Notes: generated by a model not told the origin, from the sequence alone. A stretch of DNA of 64,000 bases from Profundicola sp048268105 (GCA_048268105.1 JBLWWH010000003.1:62001-126000), one strand, 5' to 3'. Counted from the first letter of the stretch, positions 35,034-45,141 are shown. A program made the numbers and translations.

Positions 35034-35622
35034 TTTATCCTACCCATTACAGCTCAAATTCCATATCGCAACTTTGTCTAATGATTTCACGGCCCAGGAT
35101 GCGAATGGGAACGTGATTGCCTACACCAGACAAAAGAAATGGCGATTAAAAGAGCATGTTGAAATCTATGAAAATAGCAAACGAAAGAAGGTTCTTTTTG
35201 AAATTAAGGCGAGTAATTGGTTAGATTTTAATACATCTTATGCTATCTCCGAAAAGAATGGAAGAGATTTAGGTAAAGTCAGTAGAAAGGGGATTCACTC
35301 TTTATGGAAAGCTAGATATCATGTAATCGATGCCGATAAAAATGATAACTACATTATCACAGAGGAGAATCCTTTTATTAAGTTTATTGACGAAACCTTG
35401 GGTGAGATTCCATTCATCGGTTTTTTTACGGGCTATTTTTTCAACCCAAGTTATATAGCAAAAGATAATAATGGAAAAATAATCTTAAGATTGAAGAAGA
35501 ATCCATCTTTTTTTGGACGAAAATTCAGTTTAGATAAGATAAATGAAATTTCTCCTGAAGACGAAGCTCTCCTAGTCATGTCTTTTATGATGATGATTTT
35601 ATTAGAAAGAAATAGAGGTTAA
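35026..35622 (+). CDS. LURP-one/Tubby-like (scramblase-fold) protein between topoisomerase IV genes
   Basis: 198 residues without signal peptide. The pattern is that of a Tubby-C-terminal-like beta barrel: LKFHIATLSNDFTAQDANGN, VIAYTRQKKWRLKEHVEIYE, ISEKNGRDLGKVSRKGIHSLWKARYHV and a Phe-rich FFTGYFFNPSYIAK. The C-terminal helix SFMMMILLERN is hydrophobic, as in scramblase-like folds. Function is unknown; members may bind phospholipid or DNA (inference). It overlaps parE by eight bases and precedes parC by 90 bases, so it is expressed with topoisomerase IV. Confidence 0.65.
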   Translation: MNNLSYPLQLKFHIATLSNDFTAQDANGNVIAYTRQKKWRLKEHVEIYENSKRKKVLFEIKASNWLDFNTSYAISEKNGRDLGKVSRKGIHSLWKARYHVIDADKNDNYIITEENPFIKFIDETLGEIPFIGFFTGYFFNPSYIAKDNNGKIILRLKKNPSFFGRKFSLDKINEISPEDEALLVMSFMMMILLERNRG

Positions 35623-35712
35623 TTCCTAAATTTGGAGAAGTTTAATTAAAAATTAAAGAAATAAAGTTGAACTAGGAAATAAGACAAATCTTATTCAATT
35701 TTTAAAATATAA

Positions 35713-38292
35713 ATGGCAGAACTTACACCAGACAAACACGAAGGCGAAGAATTAAAGAAAGTATCAGAAATGTATGAGGATTGGTTTCTGGATTATGCTT
35801 CTTATGTAATCTTAGAACGTGCCATTCCCGCAATCGAAGACGGGTTGAAACCTGTGCAACGTCGTATCATGCACTCTATGAGGGAAATGGAGGATGGTAG
35901 ATACAACAAAGTGGCCAATATTGTTGGTAATACGATGAAGTATCACCCGCATGGTGATGCTGCAATCTCTGATGCCTTGGTTCAGCTAGGGCAAAAAAAC
36001 TTGTTGATCGATACCCAAGGTAACTGGGGTAATATCTTCACCGGTGATGGTTCGGCGGCGGCTAGGTATATTGAGGCAAGGCTTACTAAATTTGGACAAG
36101 AAGTAGTATTTAATCCAAAAACTACCTATTGGCAACCTTCTTATGACGGTAGAAATAGAGAACCTATCAATCTTCCGGTTAAGTTTCCATTATTGTTAGC
36201 TCAAGGAGTAGAAGGTATTGCGGTTGGTTTGTCTACCAAAATCCTTCCGCACAACTTCAACGAGTTGATCGATGCTTCGATTGCTTATTTAAGAAATAAG
36301 AAATTTATTTTATATCCTGACTTCCAGACGGGAGGCTTAATCGATATTACAGATTATAACGATGGCGAGCGTGGCGGACGTGTTAGGATTAGAGCTAAAA
36401 TTAGCCAAATTGATAAAAATACGCTTCAAATTACTGAAATTCCATTTGGAACCAATACCAGTAGTTTGATCGATAGTATCATTAAAGCCAATGACAAAGG
36501 TAAAATTAAGGTAAAACATATTGAGGATAATACCGCTCAACATGTGGAAATTAATATTGATTTACATGCAAATGTTTCTCCTGATAAAACAATTGATGCA
36601 CTTTATGCCTTTACACAATGTGAGATTTCGGCATCACCTAATGCCTGTGTAATTGTAAACAACAAGCCTGAGTTCTTAAATGTAACTGATATTCTTAAAA
36701 TCAATACCGACAACACGGTAGCTTTGCTTAAGCGTGAATTGGAAATTGAGTTAGATGAACTCGAGAATCAATGGCACTATTCATCTTTAGAGAGAATTTT
36801 CATTGAAAATAGAATTTATCGTGACATAGAGGAAGAAGAAACTTGGGAAGGTGTTATCAAGGCGATTGATGAAGGTTTAAAACCGCATATTTCTCATCTT
36901 AAACGTCCTGTTGTAGAGGAAGATATTGTTCGCCTAACCGAAATTAGAATCAAACGTATTTCTAAATTTGACTTAGATAAAGCACAACAATACATAGCGT
37001 CTTTAGAAGAAAAAATTGAAAAAGTAAAAGCTAATTTAGCTGAGCTAATTCCTTTTGCGATCAATTATTATAAAAAATTAAAAGAAAAATACGGAAAAGA
37101 TAAACCTCGTCTAACAGAAATTAGAAGGTTCGAAAACATTGATGCAGCTAAGGTGGCAGCAGCCAACGTTAAGTTTTATGGAAACTTAAAAGAAGGTTTC
37201 ATCGGAACATCGCTTCGAAAAGATGAATTCTTATTCGAGTGTTCGGATATAGATGATATCATAATCTTTAGGAAAGACGGTGTCATGATGGTGACCAAGG
37301 TAGATGATAAAACCTTTGTGGGTAAAAACATTATCCATTGCGCTGTTTGGAAGAAAAAAGATAAACGCACTATCTATAATTTGATTTATCGCTTTGGTAA
37401 AACAGGTCCGTATTATCAAAAGAGATTTAATGTAACCAGTGTAATTCGAGATAAGGAATATAGCGTAACCAAGGATGCAAAGAATTCCGAGATTTTCTAT
37501 TTTTCTGCCAATCCAAATGGTGAAGCAGAGGTGGTTCAAGTTTTATTAAAGGCAAATTCAAGAATTAAGAAATTAAGATTTGATATTGATTTCGCCGAAT
37601 TGGATGTAAAAGGACGATCAGCGAAAGGTAATTTAGTGACCAAGAACCATGTGAAGAAAATCGAAATGAAGGAGGAAGGTGTTTCTACACTAGCTCCGCG
37701 CAAGATTTGGTTTGACAGCACTATTCGTAGACTGAACGCAGAAGAACGTGGAGAGTTATTAGGAACTTTCAAAGGAGGTGATAAGATTTTAACGATCAAC
37801 ACCAAGGGTGAGGCCGAATTACATGCTCCGGATTTGAGTATACGCTTCGATGATGAATATTTGGTGATTGAGAAATGGCAACCCAAAAAGCCAGTTTCTT
37901 GTATTTATTATCATGCTGAAAGAGATCGATATTATGTCAAGCGATTCACATTAGAAGATGTGGCAAGCGCTCAGGTTTTCTATGATTTAGAAGATTCTAG
38001 TTCGTTTATAGAAATGGTTTCTACAGATTATCTTCCTGTGGTAGAAATTATTTTTAAGAAAGTTAAAGGACAACAACGCGATCCAGAGACCATTGAGCTA
38101 GAGCAGTTTATTTCGGTGAAAGGAATTGGTGCAATGGGGAATCAATTGACAACTTATCCGGTGAAGGAAATCAATATTTTAGAGTCTTTGCCTTATGAAG
38201 AAGAACAGCCAGATTTCGACGACTATGATCATGAGTTTTTTGAGCGAGAAGCAAAACAACCCTCTCTTTTTGGAGATGATGAAGAGGAATAA
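35713..38292 (+). CDS. parC: DNA topoisomerase IV subunit A
   Basis: 859 residues. The breakage-reunion domain has YHPHGDAAISDALV and the catalytic AARYIEARL with Tyr119, then GVEGIAVGLSTKILPHNF. A C-terminal beta-pinwheel (about 490-800) and an acidic tail follow. The position matching the quinolone-determining Ser of E. coli ParC/GyrA is Ala83, while Asp87 is kept. That may lower intrinsic drug sensitivity (inference). It is in the same direction as parE and the Tubby-like gene. Confidence 0.92.
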   Translation: MAELTPDKHEGEELKKVSEMYEDWFLDYASYVILERAIPAIEDGLKPVQRRIMHSMREMEDGRYNKVANIVGNTMKYHPHGDAAISDALVQLGQKNLLIDTQGNWGNIFTGDGSAAARYIEARLTKFGQEVVFNPKTTYWQPSYDGRNREPINLPVKFPLLLAQGVEGIAVGLSTKILPHNFNELIDASIAYLRNKKFILYPDFQTGGLIDITDYNDGERGGRVRIRAKISQIDKNTLQITEIPFGTNTSSLIDSIIKANDKGKIKVKHIEDNTAQHVEINIDLHANVSPDKTIDALYAFTQCEISASPNACVIVNNKPEFLNVTDILKINTDNTVALLKRELEIELDELENQWHYSSLERIFIENRIYRDIEEEETWEGVIKAIDEGLKPHISHLKRPVVEEDIVRLTEIRIKRISKFDLDKAQQYIASLEEKIEKVKANLAELIPFAINYYKKLKEKYGKDKPRLTEIRRFENIDAAKVAAANVKFYGNLKEGFIGTSLRKDEFLFECSDIDDIIIFRKDGVMMVTKVDDKTFVGKNIIHCAVWKKKDKRTIYNLIYRFGKTGPYYQKRFNVTSVIRDKEYSVTKDAKNSEIFYFSANPNGEAEVVQVLLKANSRIKKLRFDIDFAELDVKGRSAKGNLVTKNHVKKIEMKEEGVSTLAPRKIWFDSTIRRLNAEERGELLGTFKGGDKILTINTKGEAELHAPDLSIRFDDEYLVIEKWQPKKPVSCIYYHAERDRYYVKRFTLEDVASAQVFYDLEDSSSFIEMVSTDYLPVVEIIFKKVKGQQRDPETIELEQFISVKGIGAMGNQLTTYPVKEINILESLPYEEEQPDFDDYDHEFFEREAKQPSLFGDDEEE

Positions 38293-38348
38293 TTAAAACT
38301 AGAATTCAATCGAGTTCTTAAACATTAAAAAAGGATAAAAATAACTGA

Positions 38349-38948
38349 ATGGGTGGAATGAATATAACAATGCTGGTAATCATCGGATTAACAGTCTTAG
38401 TGAGTTGGCAAGGATGGCAAAATCGTGAATTATTCGATAGATTAAAATTCCAGATGGATGCCATTTTAGATGGCAAACAATACGACCGAATGATTACCTC
38501 TGCATTTTTGCATGCAGATACCATGCACTTGATATTCAACATGTTTGCGTTTTATATTTTTGCACCCGTTGTCTTATCTATGTTCTCATCATTGAGTTTT
38601 GTGCTCATTTATTTAATTTCTATTCTAGTTGGAAGCTTATTTACCATCTTGTTTCATGGAAAAGAAAAGTGGTACACGGCTGTAGGTGCTTCGGGAGGTG
38701 TTTCGGGAGTGGTTTTTTCAGCGATTATGATTTATCCTGATATGCCTTTGCGTCTTATCTTTTTCCCATTTTTTGACTTTCCAGCTTGGGCGTTTGCATT
38801 AGCCTACCTAGGATATTCCATGTTTGGAATGAAATCACGCCACGATAATGTTGGGCATGCGGCTCACTTGGGAGGAAGCGTTGCCGGAATTGCAGTTACG
38901 CTAGGAATGATGCCAGAGTTAATTAATAAGCTTATTAACTTATTCTAG
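38349..38948 (+). CDS. Rhomboid-family intramembrane serine protease
   Basis: 199 residues with six hydrophobic segments. The catalytic pair is Ser115 in VGASGGVSG and His173 in GHAAHLGG. The oxyanion-side residues are HLIFN (His60, Asn64). These match the rhomboid HxxxN/GxSG/AHxxG pattern, so it should be active. The target is unknown. It follows parC by 56 bases and could be read through from it. Confidence 0.9.
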   Translation: MGGMNITMLVIIGLTVLVSWQGWQNRELFDRLKFQMDAILDGKQYDRMITSAFLHADTMHLIFNMFAFYIFAPVVLSMFSSLSFVLIYLISILVGSLFTILFHGKEKWYTAVGASGGVSGVVFSAIMIYPDMPLRLIFFPFFDFPAWAFALAYLGYSMFGMKSRHDNVGHAAHLGGSVAGIAVTLGMMPELINKLINLF

Positions 38949-39151
38949 AATTTTTAATCCTAGTATTAATGTCTAAAACTACCACAGATTGGTTTAAAAA
39001 TTTGTTAAGATACGGTAGTTTGGCTATTTGTTTATACCAAAAAAGACTTCAGATCGTTCAGTAAATCATGATAGTTAATAACTTTTGTTATTTTCTTGAT
39101 AAATCATGTTAAAGTTAGAGCTTTAAATATGGCAATACGTGATATAACTCG

Positions 39152-39159
39152 TATTTTTG
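39152..39159 (+). promoter_or_regulatory. -7 element of the mre operon
   Basis: TATTTTTG, with a 40-base leader to mreB. No TTG at the usual distance. The gap 38949-39199 shows nothing else. Confidence 0.5.
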
Positions 39160-39199
39160 TGCCTTCTGATTTATTAATAAAACACGCTATAAAGATTTA

Positions 39200-40225
39200 A
39201 TGGGATTATTTAATTTCTTCACCAAAGATATTGCGATTGACTTAGGGACAGCGAACACCCTAATTATACATAACAACAAGGTTGTAATCGATGAACCATC
39301 GATTGTGGCTATTAATAGGCAAACTGGAAAGCTGATTGCAGTCGGAAAGGAAGCTAAAAGCATGCAGGGTAAAACGCATGATGATATTAAAACAATTCGT
39401 CCGTTGAAAGATGGTGTAATTGCTGATTTCGAAGCTTCTGAAAAGATGATTCGCAAATTTATTTCCTTAGTTCCTGGCCTAAAAGGTGGAATGTTTGCTC
39501 CAGCTTTAAGAATGGTGATTTGTATTCCTTCGGGAATTACAGAGGTTGAGAAACGTGCGGTGAAAGATTCTGCTGCACATATTAACGCAAAGGATATTCG
39601 CTTAATATACGAACCTATGGCGGCAGCTATTGGGGTTGGTATCGATATCCAACAACCAAAAGGTAATATGATCATCGATATAGGGGGTGGTACTACCGAA
39701 ATCGCTGTTATTGCTTTGGGTGGTATCGTGTGTGATAAATCAGTTAAAATTGCGGGTGATGTGTTTACGAATGATATCGCTTATCATTTACGTACGCATC
39801 ATAACTTATATATTGGTGAAAGAACTGCCGAAAGAATTAAAATCGAAATCGGTTCTGCTATCGAGGAATTAGAGCATCCACCAGAGGATTTAGCGGTTCA
39901 AGGTAGAGATTTGATTACAGGTAAGCCAAAAGAAATTATTGTTAATTACAAAGAGGTTTCTCGTGCTTTAGATAAATCGATCTCTAGAATAGAAGATGCG
40001 GTAATGGAAACATTATCTCAAACTCCTCCAGAGTTGGCGGCCGATATTTATAATACAGGTGTTTACCTTGCCGGAGGTGGTTCTATGCTACGTGGTCTAG
40101 ACCAACGTGTGTCTAAGAAAACAGGATTACCTGTGTTCTTGGCAGATGATCCATTGCGTGCAGTGGTAAGAGGTACAGGTATTGCCTTGAAAAACATAGA
40201 AAAGTTTAATTTCTTAATGAGATAG
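39200..40225 (+). CDS. mreB: Rod shape-determining actin homologue
   Basis: 341 residues. Actin-fold motifs: IAIDLGTANTLI (phosphate 1), MIIDIGGGTTEIAVIALGG (phosphate 2) and AGGGSMLRGLD (adenosine). The N-terminal amphipathic MGLFNFFTKDIAID could bind the membrane. It polymerises under the membrane and guides the MreC/MreD/PBP2/RodA elongation complex. First gene of a five-gene operon in the canonical order, six bases before mreC. Confidence 0.97.
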   Translation: MGLFNFFTKDIAIDLGTANTLIIHNNKVVIDEPSIVAINRQTGKLIAVGKEAKSMQGKTHDDIKTIRPLKDGVIADFEASEKMIRKFISLVPGLKGGMFAPALRMVICIPSGITEVEKRAVKDSAAHINAKDIRLIYEPMAAAIGVGIDIQQPKGNMIIDIGGGTTEIAVIALGGIVCDKSVKIAGDVFTNDIAYHLRTHHNLYIGERTAERIKIEIGSAIEELEHPPEDLAVQGRDLITGKPKEIIVNYKEVSRALDKSISRIEDAVMETLSQTPPELAADIYNTGVYLAGGGSMLRGLDQRVSKKTGLPVFLADDPLRAVVRGTGIALKNIEKFNFLMR

Positions 40226-40231
40226 TAATAC

Positions 40232-41074
40232 ATGCAATTTCTAACGAACCTAATTTCAAAAATTGGGCTTTTTGTATTTTTTATATTGCTAGAAATTGTG
40301 GCGGTCTATTTTATGGCGACCAAAAGTGATTTCCATAAAAATGCTATTGGTGTTAAGACCATGGCAGTGAACGCTTATATATCGACCAAGGCTTCGAACA
40401 TTATTAATTTCATCAACCTTCCAGAGGAAAATAGAAATTTGATAGAAGAAAATGCTGAGCTTAAGCAAAAATTGGCGAAACATCCATTGTTTGCTGTTCA
40501 AGATGATAGCTTGCGAACTAAAATAGATTCAGCTTACCATCAAAAATACGCCTACCTTACAGCAGAGATTGTAGATTATAATCTTAGACGTAAGGATAAT
40601 TATTTCTTAATTAATAAAGGTAAAAAAGATGGAGTATCAGAAAATATGGCCGTCTTATCTCCGCACGGAGTCGTAGGAGCGGTGCTGAATTCTTCTGATA
40701 ATTACTCTTCTGTGCTTTCGGTTCTGCATTCTAGAACCAATATTAAAGCGAGGATTAAAGGAAGTGATCGCTTCGGAATTATTGTTTGGCCAGGCTTAGA
40801 CCATAGAGAATTATCCCTGACCGAAATTCCAAAATATCTCAATGTTAAAGTAGGAGATACCGTTATGACTGCAGGAGCTTCTGCTATTTACCCAGAAGGG
40901 GAATTGATTGGACGTGTTAAGACATTAGAACCTAATGACGATACAGGTGATTATGAAATCATTGTAGAAACCTTCGACGATTTATCGAAAGTGAGAAATG
41001 TATATGTAGTGGAGAATTTAGATAAATTAGATATCGAAAAAGCAAAATCAAGGGAGCATGTTATTACTGAATAA
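40232..41074 (+). CDS. mreC: Rod shape-determining protein MreC
   Basis: 280 residues. One N-terminal transmembrane helix (about 10-30), a coiled-coil (about 65-85) and a periplasmic double beta-barrel follow: NKGKKDGVSENMAVLSPHGVVGAV, ARIKGSDRFGIIVWPG and GDTVMTAGASAIYPEGELIGRV. It binds and activates PBP2. Its end overlaps mreD by 17 bases. Confidence 0.94.
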   Translation: MQFLTNLISKIGLFVFFILLEIVAVYFMATKSDFHKNAIGVKTMAVNAYISTKASNIINFINLPEENRNLIEENAELKQKLAKHPLFAVQDDSLRTKIDSAYHQKYAYLTAEIVDYNLRRKDNYFLINKGKKDGVSENMAVLSPHGVVGAVLNSSDNYSSVLSVLHSRTNIKARIKGSDRFGIIVWPGLDHRELSLTEIPKYLNVKVGDTVMTAGASAIYPEGELIGRVKTLEPNDDTGDYEIIVETFDDLSKVRNVYVVENLDKLDIEKAKSREHVITE

Positions 41075-41579
41075 TCTTAAATATGTTCTGTGGATTGTGC
41101 TCTTGGTGGTAATTCAGGTGGCACTTTTCAATAATATCAACTTCTGGGGATATTCAAATCCATTTTTTTATGTGATTTTTATCCTTTTATATCCCTTGGA
41201 CAAAAATAGATATATCTTCTTATTCTTAGCATTTATCTTAGGGTTAAGCGTTGATTTGCTGGAACATACAGGTGGTGTAAACGCGTTTGCTTCTGTTTTT
41301 GTTGCCTATATTAGATACTATGTAGCTCAAGTCATTCAGGCAGGAAAAGCCTATGAATCAGAGGAGATAAAACTAGGGAATTTTAGTTTTGTTCAATGGG
41401 TCATTTACTTGGTGGTACTCATTTTTATGCACCATTTCTTGGTAGATTTTACCGAGAGTTTCAAACTAGAAATGATTGGCGCTATTGCAAAAAAATCACT
41501 CATTGGTTCGGGTTTAACCCTTATCATGGTGACTGCCTTTTTAATGTTTTTTCCCATAGTGGAAAGAAGCGAATATTAA
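41058..41579 (+). CDS. mreD: Rod shape-determining membrane protein MreD
   Basis: 173 residues with five hydrophobic segments. The start overlaps mreC by 17 bases. Recognised from position, size and the FLGLSVDLLEHTGGVNAFASV-like middle, where Asp and Gly are conserved in MreD. MreD is poorly conserved, so synteny carries much of the call. Confidence 0.88.
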   Translation: MLLLNNLKYVLWIVLLVVIQVALFNNINFWGYSNPFFYVIFILLYPLDKNRYIFLFLAFILGLSVDLLEHTGGVNAFASVFVAYIRYYVAQVIQAGKAYESEEIKLGNFSFVQWVIYLVVLIFMHHFLVDFTESFKLEMIGAIAKKSLIGSGLTLIMVTAFLMFFPIVERSEY

Positions 41580-41582
41580 ATC

Positions 41583-43502
41583 ATGAACAAGTCCTATATT
41601 TTTTATTGGATAGTGGGCGTTGTGGCGCTTATCTTTATTGGTCGTTTGGCTTATTTACAACTAATGACCGATAAATATATTTTGAATGCATTTAATACTT
41701 CCATTAAAAAAGAGGTTGTTTATCCCAAAAGAGGAGATATTCTAGATAGAGATGGTAGATTGTTGGTAACCAATAGCTACGATTACGAAATTCAAATTAC
41801 CCCTGTACTTTTAGAACAAGGTTTTGATACGCTTAGGTTTACCCAAATTCTTGGAATCACAGTGAAAGATTTCAATGAAAAAATGGAAGAAATCAAAAGC
41901 ATGAAGGGATATTCTAAAGTTGGAACTTTCCCTTTTTTGCAAGGTATCAACCGCGATGATTTTACAAGGTTTCAAGAACAGATGTACAATTATCCCGCTG
42001 TGGATATTGTAAAACGTCCAAAACGTGAATATCGTGTTAATTCTGCGGGTAATGTTTTGGGTTATATTCAAGAGGTAAACAACGCTTATATCGCTACCGA
42101 CTCTGTGTATTATATGCCAGGAGATTTGGCGGGTATGGCAGGTGTGGAGAAGTCTTATGAACATCAACTTCGTGGTGAAAAAGGTTTTAATTATCTTAAA
42201 AAAGATATTCGTCAGCGTACCATTGGTGCATATAAAAATGGTGCTAACGATATTCCGGTTAAGAATGGCAAAACATTAACCTTAAGTCTTGATTATAAAG
42301 TTCAACGACTAGCGGAGGATATGTTAGTCAACAAACGTGGAGGAATTGTGGCTATTGAACCTAAAACTGGAGAAATTTTAGTTTTAGCTTCGAGTCCAGT
42401 TATAGATCCCAATCGTTTTAATGTTCCCGGCGAAATCTATCGTATGACCAAGGATTCTGTTTCTAGAATTATGTATGATAGGGCTTTGCAGGCTGAGTAT
42501 CCTCCCGGATCGCCTTATAAGGTTTTAACCGGACTAACTGCCTTCCAAATGGGTGTTACTGATTCTACTACGGTATATACTTGTCAGCATGGGTTTAGAT
42601 ACGGAAGAGCTCGAATGGCTTGTCACTGTGGAAGACCATCGCATAAGATTAAATCTGCTATCGAAAGATCTTGTAATACCTATTTCTCTAAAGCTTGGTT
42701 AGCCATGTTGAGAAAGGACTCCATGAATATTGAGAAAAGCATCAATGAGTGGAGTGCGATTATGAAAAGCTTTGGATTAGGACAATATTTAGGAACTGAT
42801 TTGCCGGTAGGAAGTAAAGGAAATATACCAGACGCTGAATACTATAACTATTATTTAGGAAAAGGTAAATGGAATCCCTTTTCAGTGGTTTCTGTGGGAA
42901 TTGGTCAGGGAGAGATTTTAACCACACCTTTGCAAATGGCGAATTATACGGCAGCCATTGCTAATCAAGGTTGGTTCTATACACCACATGTGGTGAAAGA
43001 AATCGATGGGAATTCAATCAAGGATTCCACTTACACAACCAAACATACAACCTTGGTTGATAGAAAGCATTTCCCGATTATGATTCAGGGAATGAAGGAT
43101 GTAATTACCAACGGAACCGGACGTGGAATTCTAACTAAATCCTTTACGCAAGCAGGAAAGACCGGAACAGCACAAAATCCACATGGTCAAGATCACTCAA
43201 TATTTGTACTATTTGCTCCAGTAGAAGATCCACAGATTGCTATTGCCGTAACGATTGAAAATGGTTATTGGGGATCGAGGTGGGCTGCACCGATGGCTTC
43301 GCTGATTGCGGAACAATATTTATTAGATACCATTGAGCGAAAACATGTTTTAGATCGCATGATCAAGGGTGATTTGCGTTCTGAATATCGCAAACAAGAG
43401 ATTACAAGATTAAAGAAAAGAGGCTGGTACACCAAGCCAACACAATATACAGTTGATAGTTTAACGGGAGATACCATATATGTACACAACTTCGCGCTAT
43501 AA
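41583..43502 (+). CDS. mrdA: Penicillin-binding protein 2, elongasome transpeptidase
   Basis: 639 residues, class B PBP. An N-terminal membrane anchor (about 5-25) is followed by the dimerisation domain with RGDILDRDGRLLVTN. The transpeptidase domain has active-site Ser310 in PPGSPYK (SxxK), SCN at 363-365 and KTG at 526-528. Cysteines at 334, 347 and 349 lie in a CQHG...CHCG segment near the active site, which I recall in relatives as well. It crosslinks peptidoglycan in cell elongation together with RodA. The gene ends 23 bases inside rodA. Confidence 0.95.
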   Translation: MNKSYIFYWIVGVVALIFIGRLAYLQLMTDKYILNAFNTSIKKEVVYPKRGDILDRDGRLLVTNSYDYEIQITPVLLEQGFDTLRFTQILGITVKDFNEKMEEIKSMKGYSKVGTFPFLQGINRDDFTRFQEQMYNYPAVDIVKRPKREYRVNSAGNVLGYIQEVNNAYIATDSVYYMPGDLAGMAGVEKSYEHQLRGEKGFNYLKKDIRQRTIGAYKNGANDIPVKNGKTLTLSLDYKVQRLAEDMLVNKRGGIVAIEPKTGEILVLASSPVIDPNRFNVPGEIYRMTKDSVSRIMYDRALQAEYPPGSPYKVLTGLTAFQMGVTDSTTVYTCQHGFRYGRARMACHCGRPSHKIKSAIERSCNTYFSKAWLAMLRKDSMNIEKSINEWSAIMKSFGLGQYLGTDLPVGSKGNIPDAEYYNYYLGKGKWNPFSVVSVGIGQGEILTTPLQMANYTAAIANQGWFYTPHVVKEIDGNSIKDSTYTTKHTTLVDRKHFPIMIQGMKDVITNGTGRGILTKSFTQAGKTGTAQNPHGQDHSIFVLFAPVEDPQIAIAVTIENGYWGSRWAAPMASLIAEQYLLDTIERKHVLDRMIKGDLRSEYRKQEITRLKKRGWYTKPTQYTVDSLTGDTIYVHNFAL

Positions 43503-45006
43503 AAAAGGGATTGATTGGCCTATAGTCATCATGGTAATGATTATCATGGTTTTTGGCGTGTTCAATATTTATAGTGTTGATCCCGAATATGGCGTAAAGC
43601 AGGTAGTTAGGATTGGTTTAGGTTTTGGAATGATTGCTGTTTTTGCGGTAATAACTTCCATTAGCCGAAATTTCTTCGATTTATATGCTTTTGTGTTTTA
43701 TATCGTTGGGGTCGCCGCGTTGATTGGGGTTTTATTTTTTGGTCGAGAAATTAATGGGGCAAAAGCTTGGTATTCCATTGGTGGCGTAGGGATTCAGCCT
43801 GTTGAGTTAATGAAAATAGCCACAGGTTTAATGATTGCTCACGTGCTCAACATTCCAGGGAATGACTTGAATCGTCCACCGGTATTGCTCACCTGTCTTG
43901 GGCTTATTGCTATTCCTTCGGTCTTGATTTTACTTCAGCCCGATGTTGGATCTCTGTTCGTGTTTGGGGCATTTTTAATGGCGATGTACCGCGAAGGAAT
44001 GAACCCAATTATTATTGTAATTCCGATTGTATTAGCTGTCGTGTTCTTGTTAAGTGTGCTTTGGGATGCACCCTTATTTATTCTTGGTTTTGGAATGATC
44101 TTGTGGTTGGTTATTACTCTAATTCTATTCTTATTTGGTCAACGGAATTTCTCTATGCAAAACATGTATTCCACGATGGGATTATACATTGGCTTGGGAA
44201 TATTCTTCTTTGCCATTATGGTATTAGCGAAACCTTCTGGTTTTTCATTTAGCATCAACGAAGTATTTAGTTTAAAGGATGAAATCTTTATTAGTATTAC
44301 TTCGGCGGCCATGGCACTGATTTCATTTCTAACGGCTGGAGTGATTTATTTGTCTAATTTAGAGAACTACAGTTCATTCAGGAATTTCTCTAAACTTAAA
44401 GCCAGTAATTCTAGGGAATTATTATCCAGTGCAAGTATTGTAGTGATTCTTATGTCGATTGTGTTAGCAGTGAGTTATAATGCTAATTCTTTATTAGAAA
44501 AATTACCTAAGCACCAGAGAGAACGTATCATGGTATTGTTCGAAGGGGAAGCAAAATATAGAGATACTTCGGGTTATAACTTATTGTATTCTAAAACAGC
44601 AATTGGATCGGGAAGATTCTGGGGAACCGGTTGGGATAAAGGAACTGTGACCGATGGAAGATTTGTGCCTGAACAATGGACAGATTATATTTTCTGTACG
44701 GTAGGAGAAGAGTGGGGATTCGTAGGAAGTACGCTTTTGGTTATTTTATACGCTGCGCTTATTATGCGTTTATTTTATATCGCAGAGCAACAACGTAAGG
44801 TGTTTGCTCGATATTTCACTTATACAGCAGCATCTATTTTATTCTTACATTTCTTAATCAACATAGGAATGGTGATTGGTGTCTTCCCGACAGTAGGAAT
44901 TCCATTACCTTTCCTAAGCTATGGAGGTAGTTCGCTATGGGGCTTTATGTTCATGATCTTTATTGTGCTGAAGCTTAACTACGAAAAAGAACAATCATTT
45001 ATCTAA
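43480..45006 (+). CDS. rodA: SEDS glycosyltransferase RodA with a long insertion
   Basis: 508 residues; E. coli RodA has 370. The SEDS signatures are all present: GGVGIQPVELMKIATGL, LLQPDVGSLFVFG, HQRERIMVLF, TDYIFCTVGEEWGFVG and GIPLPFLSYGGSS. The extra length lies mainly between about 225 and 315, where one to three additional hydrophobic segments and a Ser/Asn-rich stretch precede the usual extracytoplasmic loop. RodA polymerises glycan strands with PBP2. It overlaps mrdA by 23 bases and closes the operon. Confidence 0.93.
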   Translation: MYTTSRYKKGIDWPIVIMVMIIMVFGVFNIYSVDPEYGVKQVVRIGLGFGMIAVFAVITSISRNFFDLYAFVFYIVGVAALIGVLFFGREINGAKAWYSIGGVGIQPVELMKIATGLMIAHVLNIPGNDLNRPPVLLTCLGLIAIPSVLILLQPDVGSLFVFGAFLMAMYREGMNPIIIVIPIVLAVVFLLSVLWDAPLFILGFGMILWLVITLILFLFGQRNFSMQNMYSTMGLYIGLGIFFFAIMVLAKPSGFSFSINEVFSLKDEIFISITSAAMALISFLTAGVIYLSNLENYSSFRNFSKLKASNSRELLSSASIVVILMSIVLAVSYNANSLLEKLPKHQRERIMVLFEGEAKYRDTSGYNLLYSKTAIGSGRFWGTGWDKGTVTDGRFVPEQWTDYIFCTVGEEWGFVGSTLLVILYAALIMRLFYIAEQQRKVFARYFTYTAASILFLHFLINIGMVIGVFPTVGIPLPFLSYGGSSLWGFMFMIFIVLKLNYEKEQSFI

Positions 45007-45141
45007 TAGCTGAGTTTTTTATTCTTTATTAATACTTAAGTGTAAGGCCTGTCAATGTAATTTGACTTGGTCCTTAATAGGTTTATCTATATGATCTAAG
45101 CAATTTATCCGCATCTTCTAGCTCCATCATCAAGTGTTTAT

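Noticed and set aside
37231..37886. Long minus-strand frames inside parC
   Set aside because: Antisense shadows; parC motifs continue through the region without a break.
39187..39675. 162-residue minus-strand frame over mreB
   Set aside because: Antisense shadow of the highly conserved mreB coding sequence.
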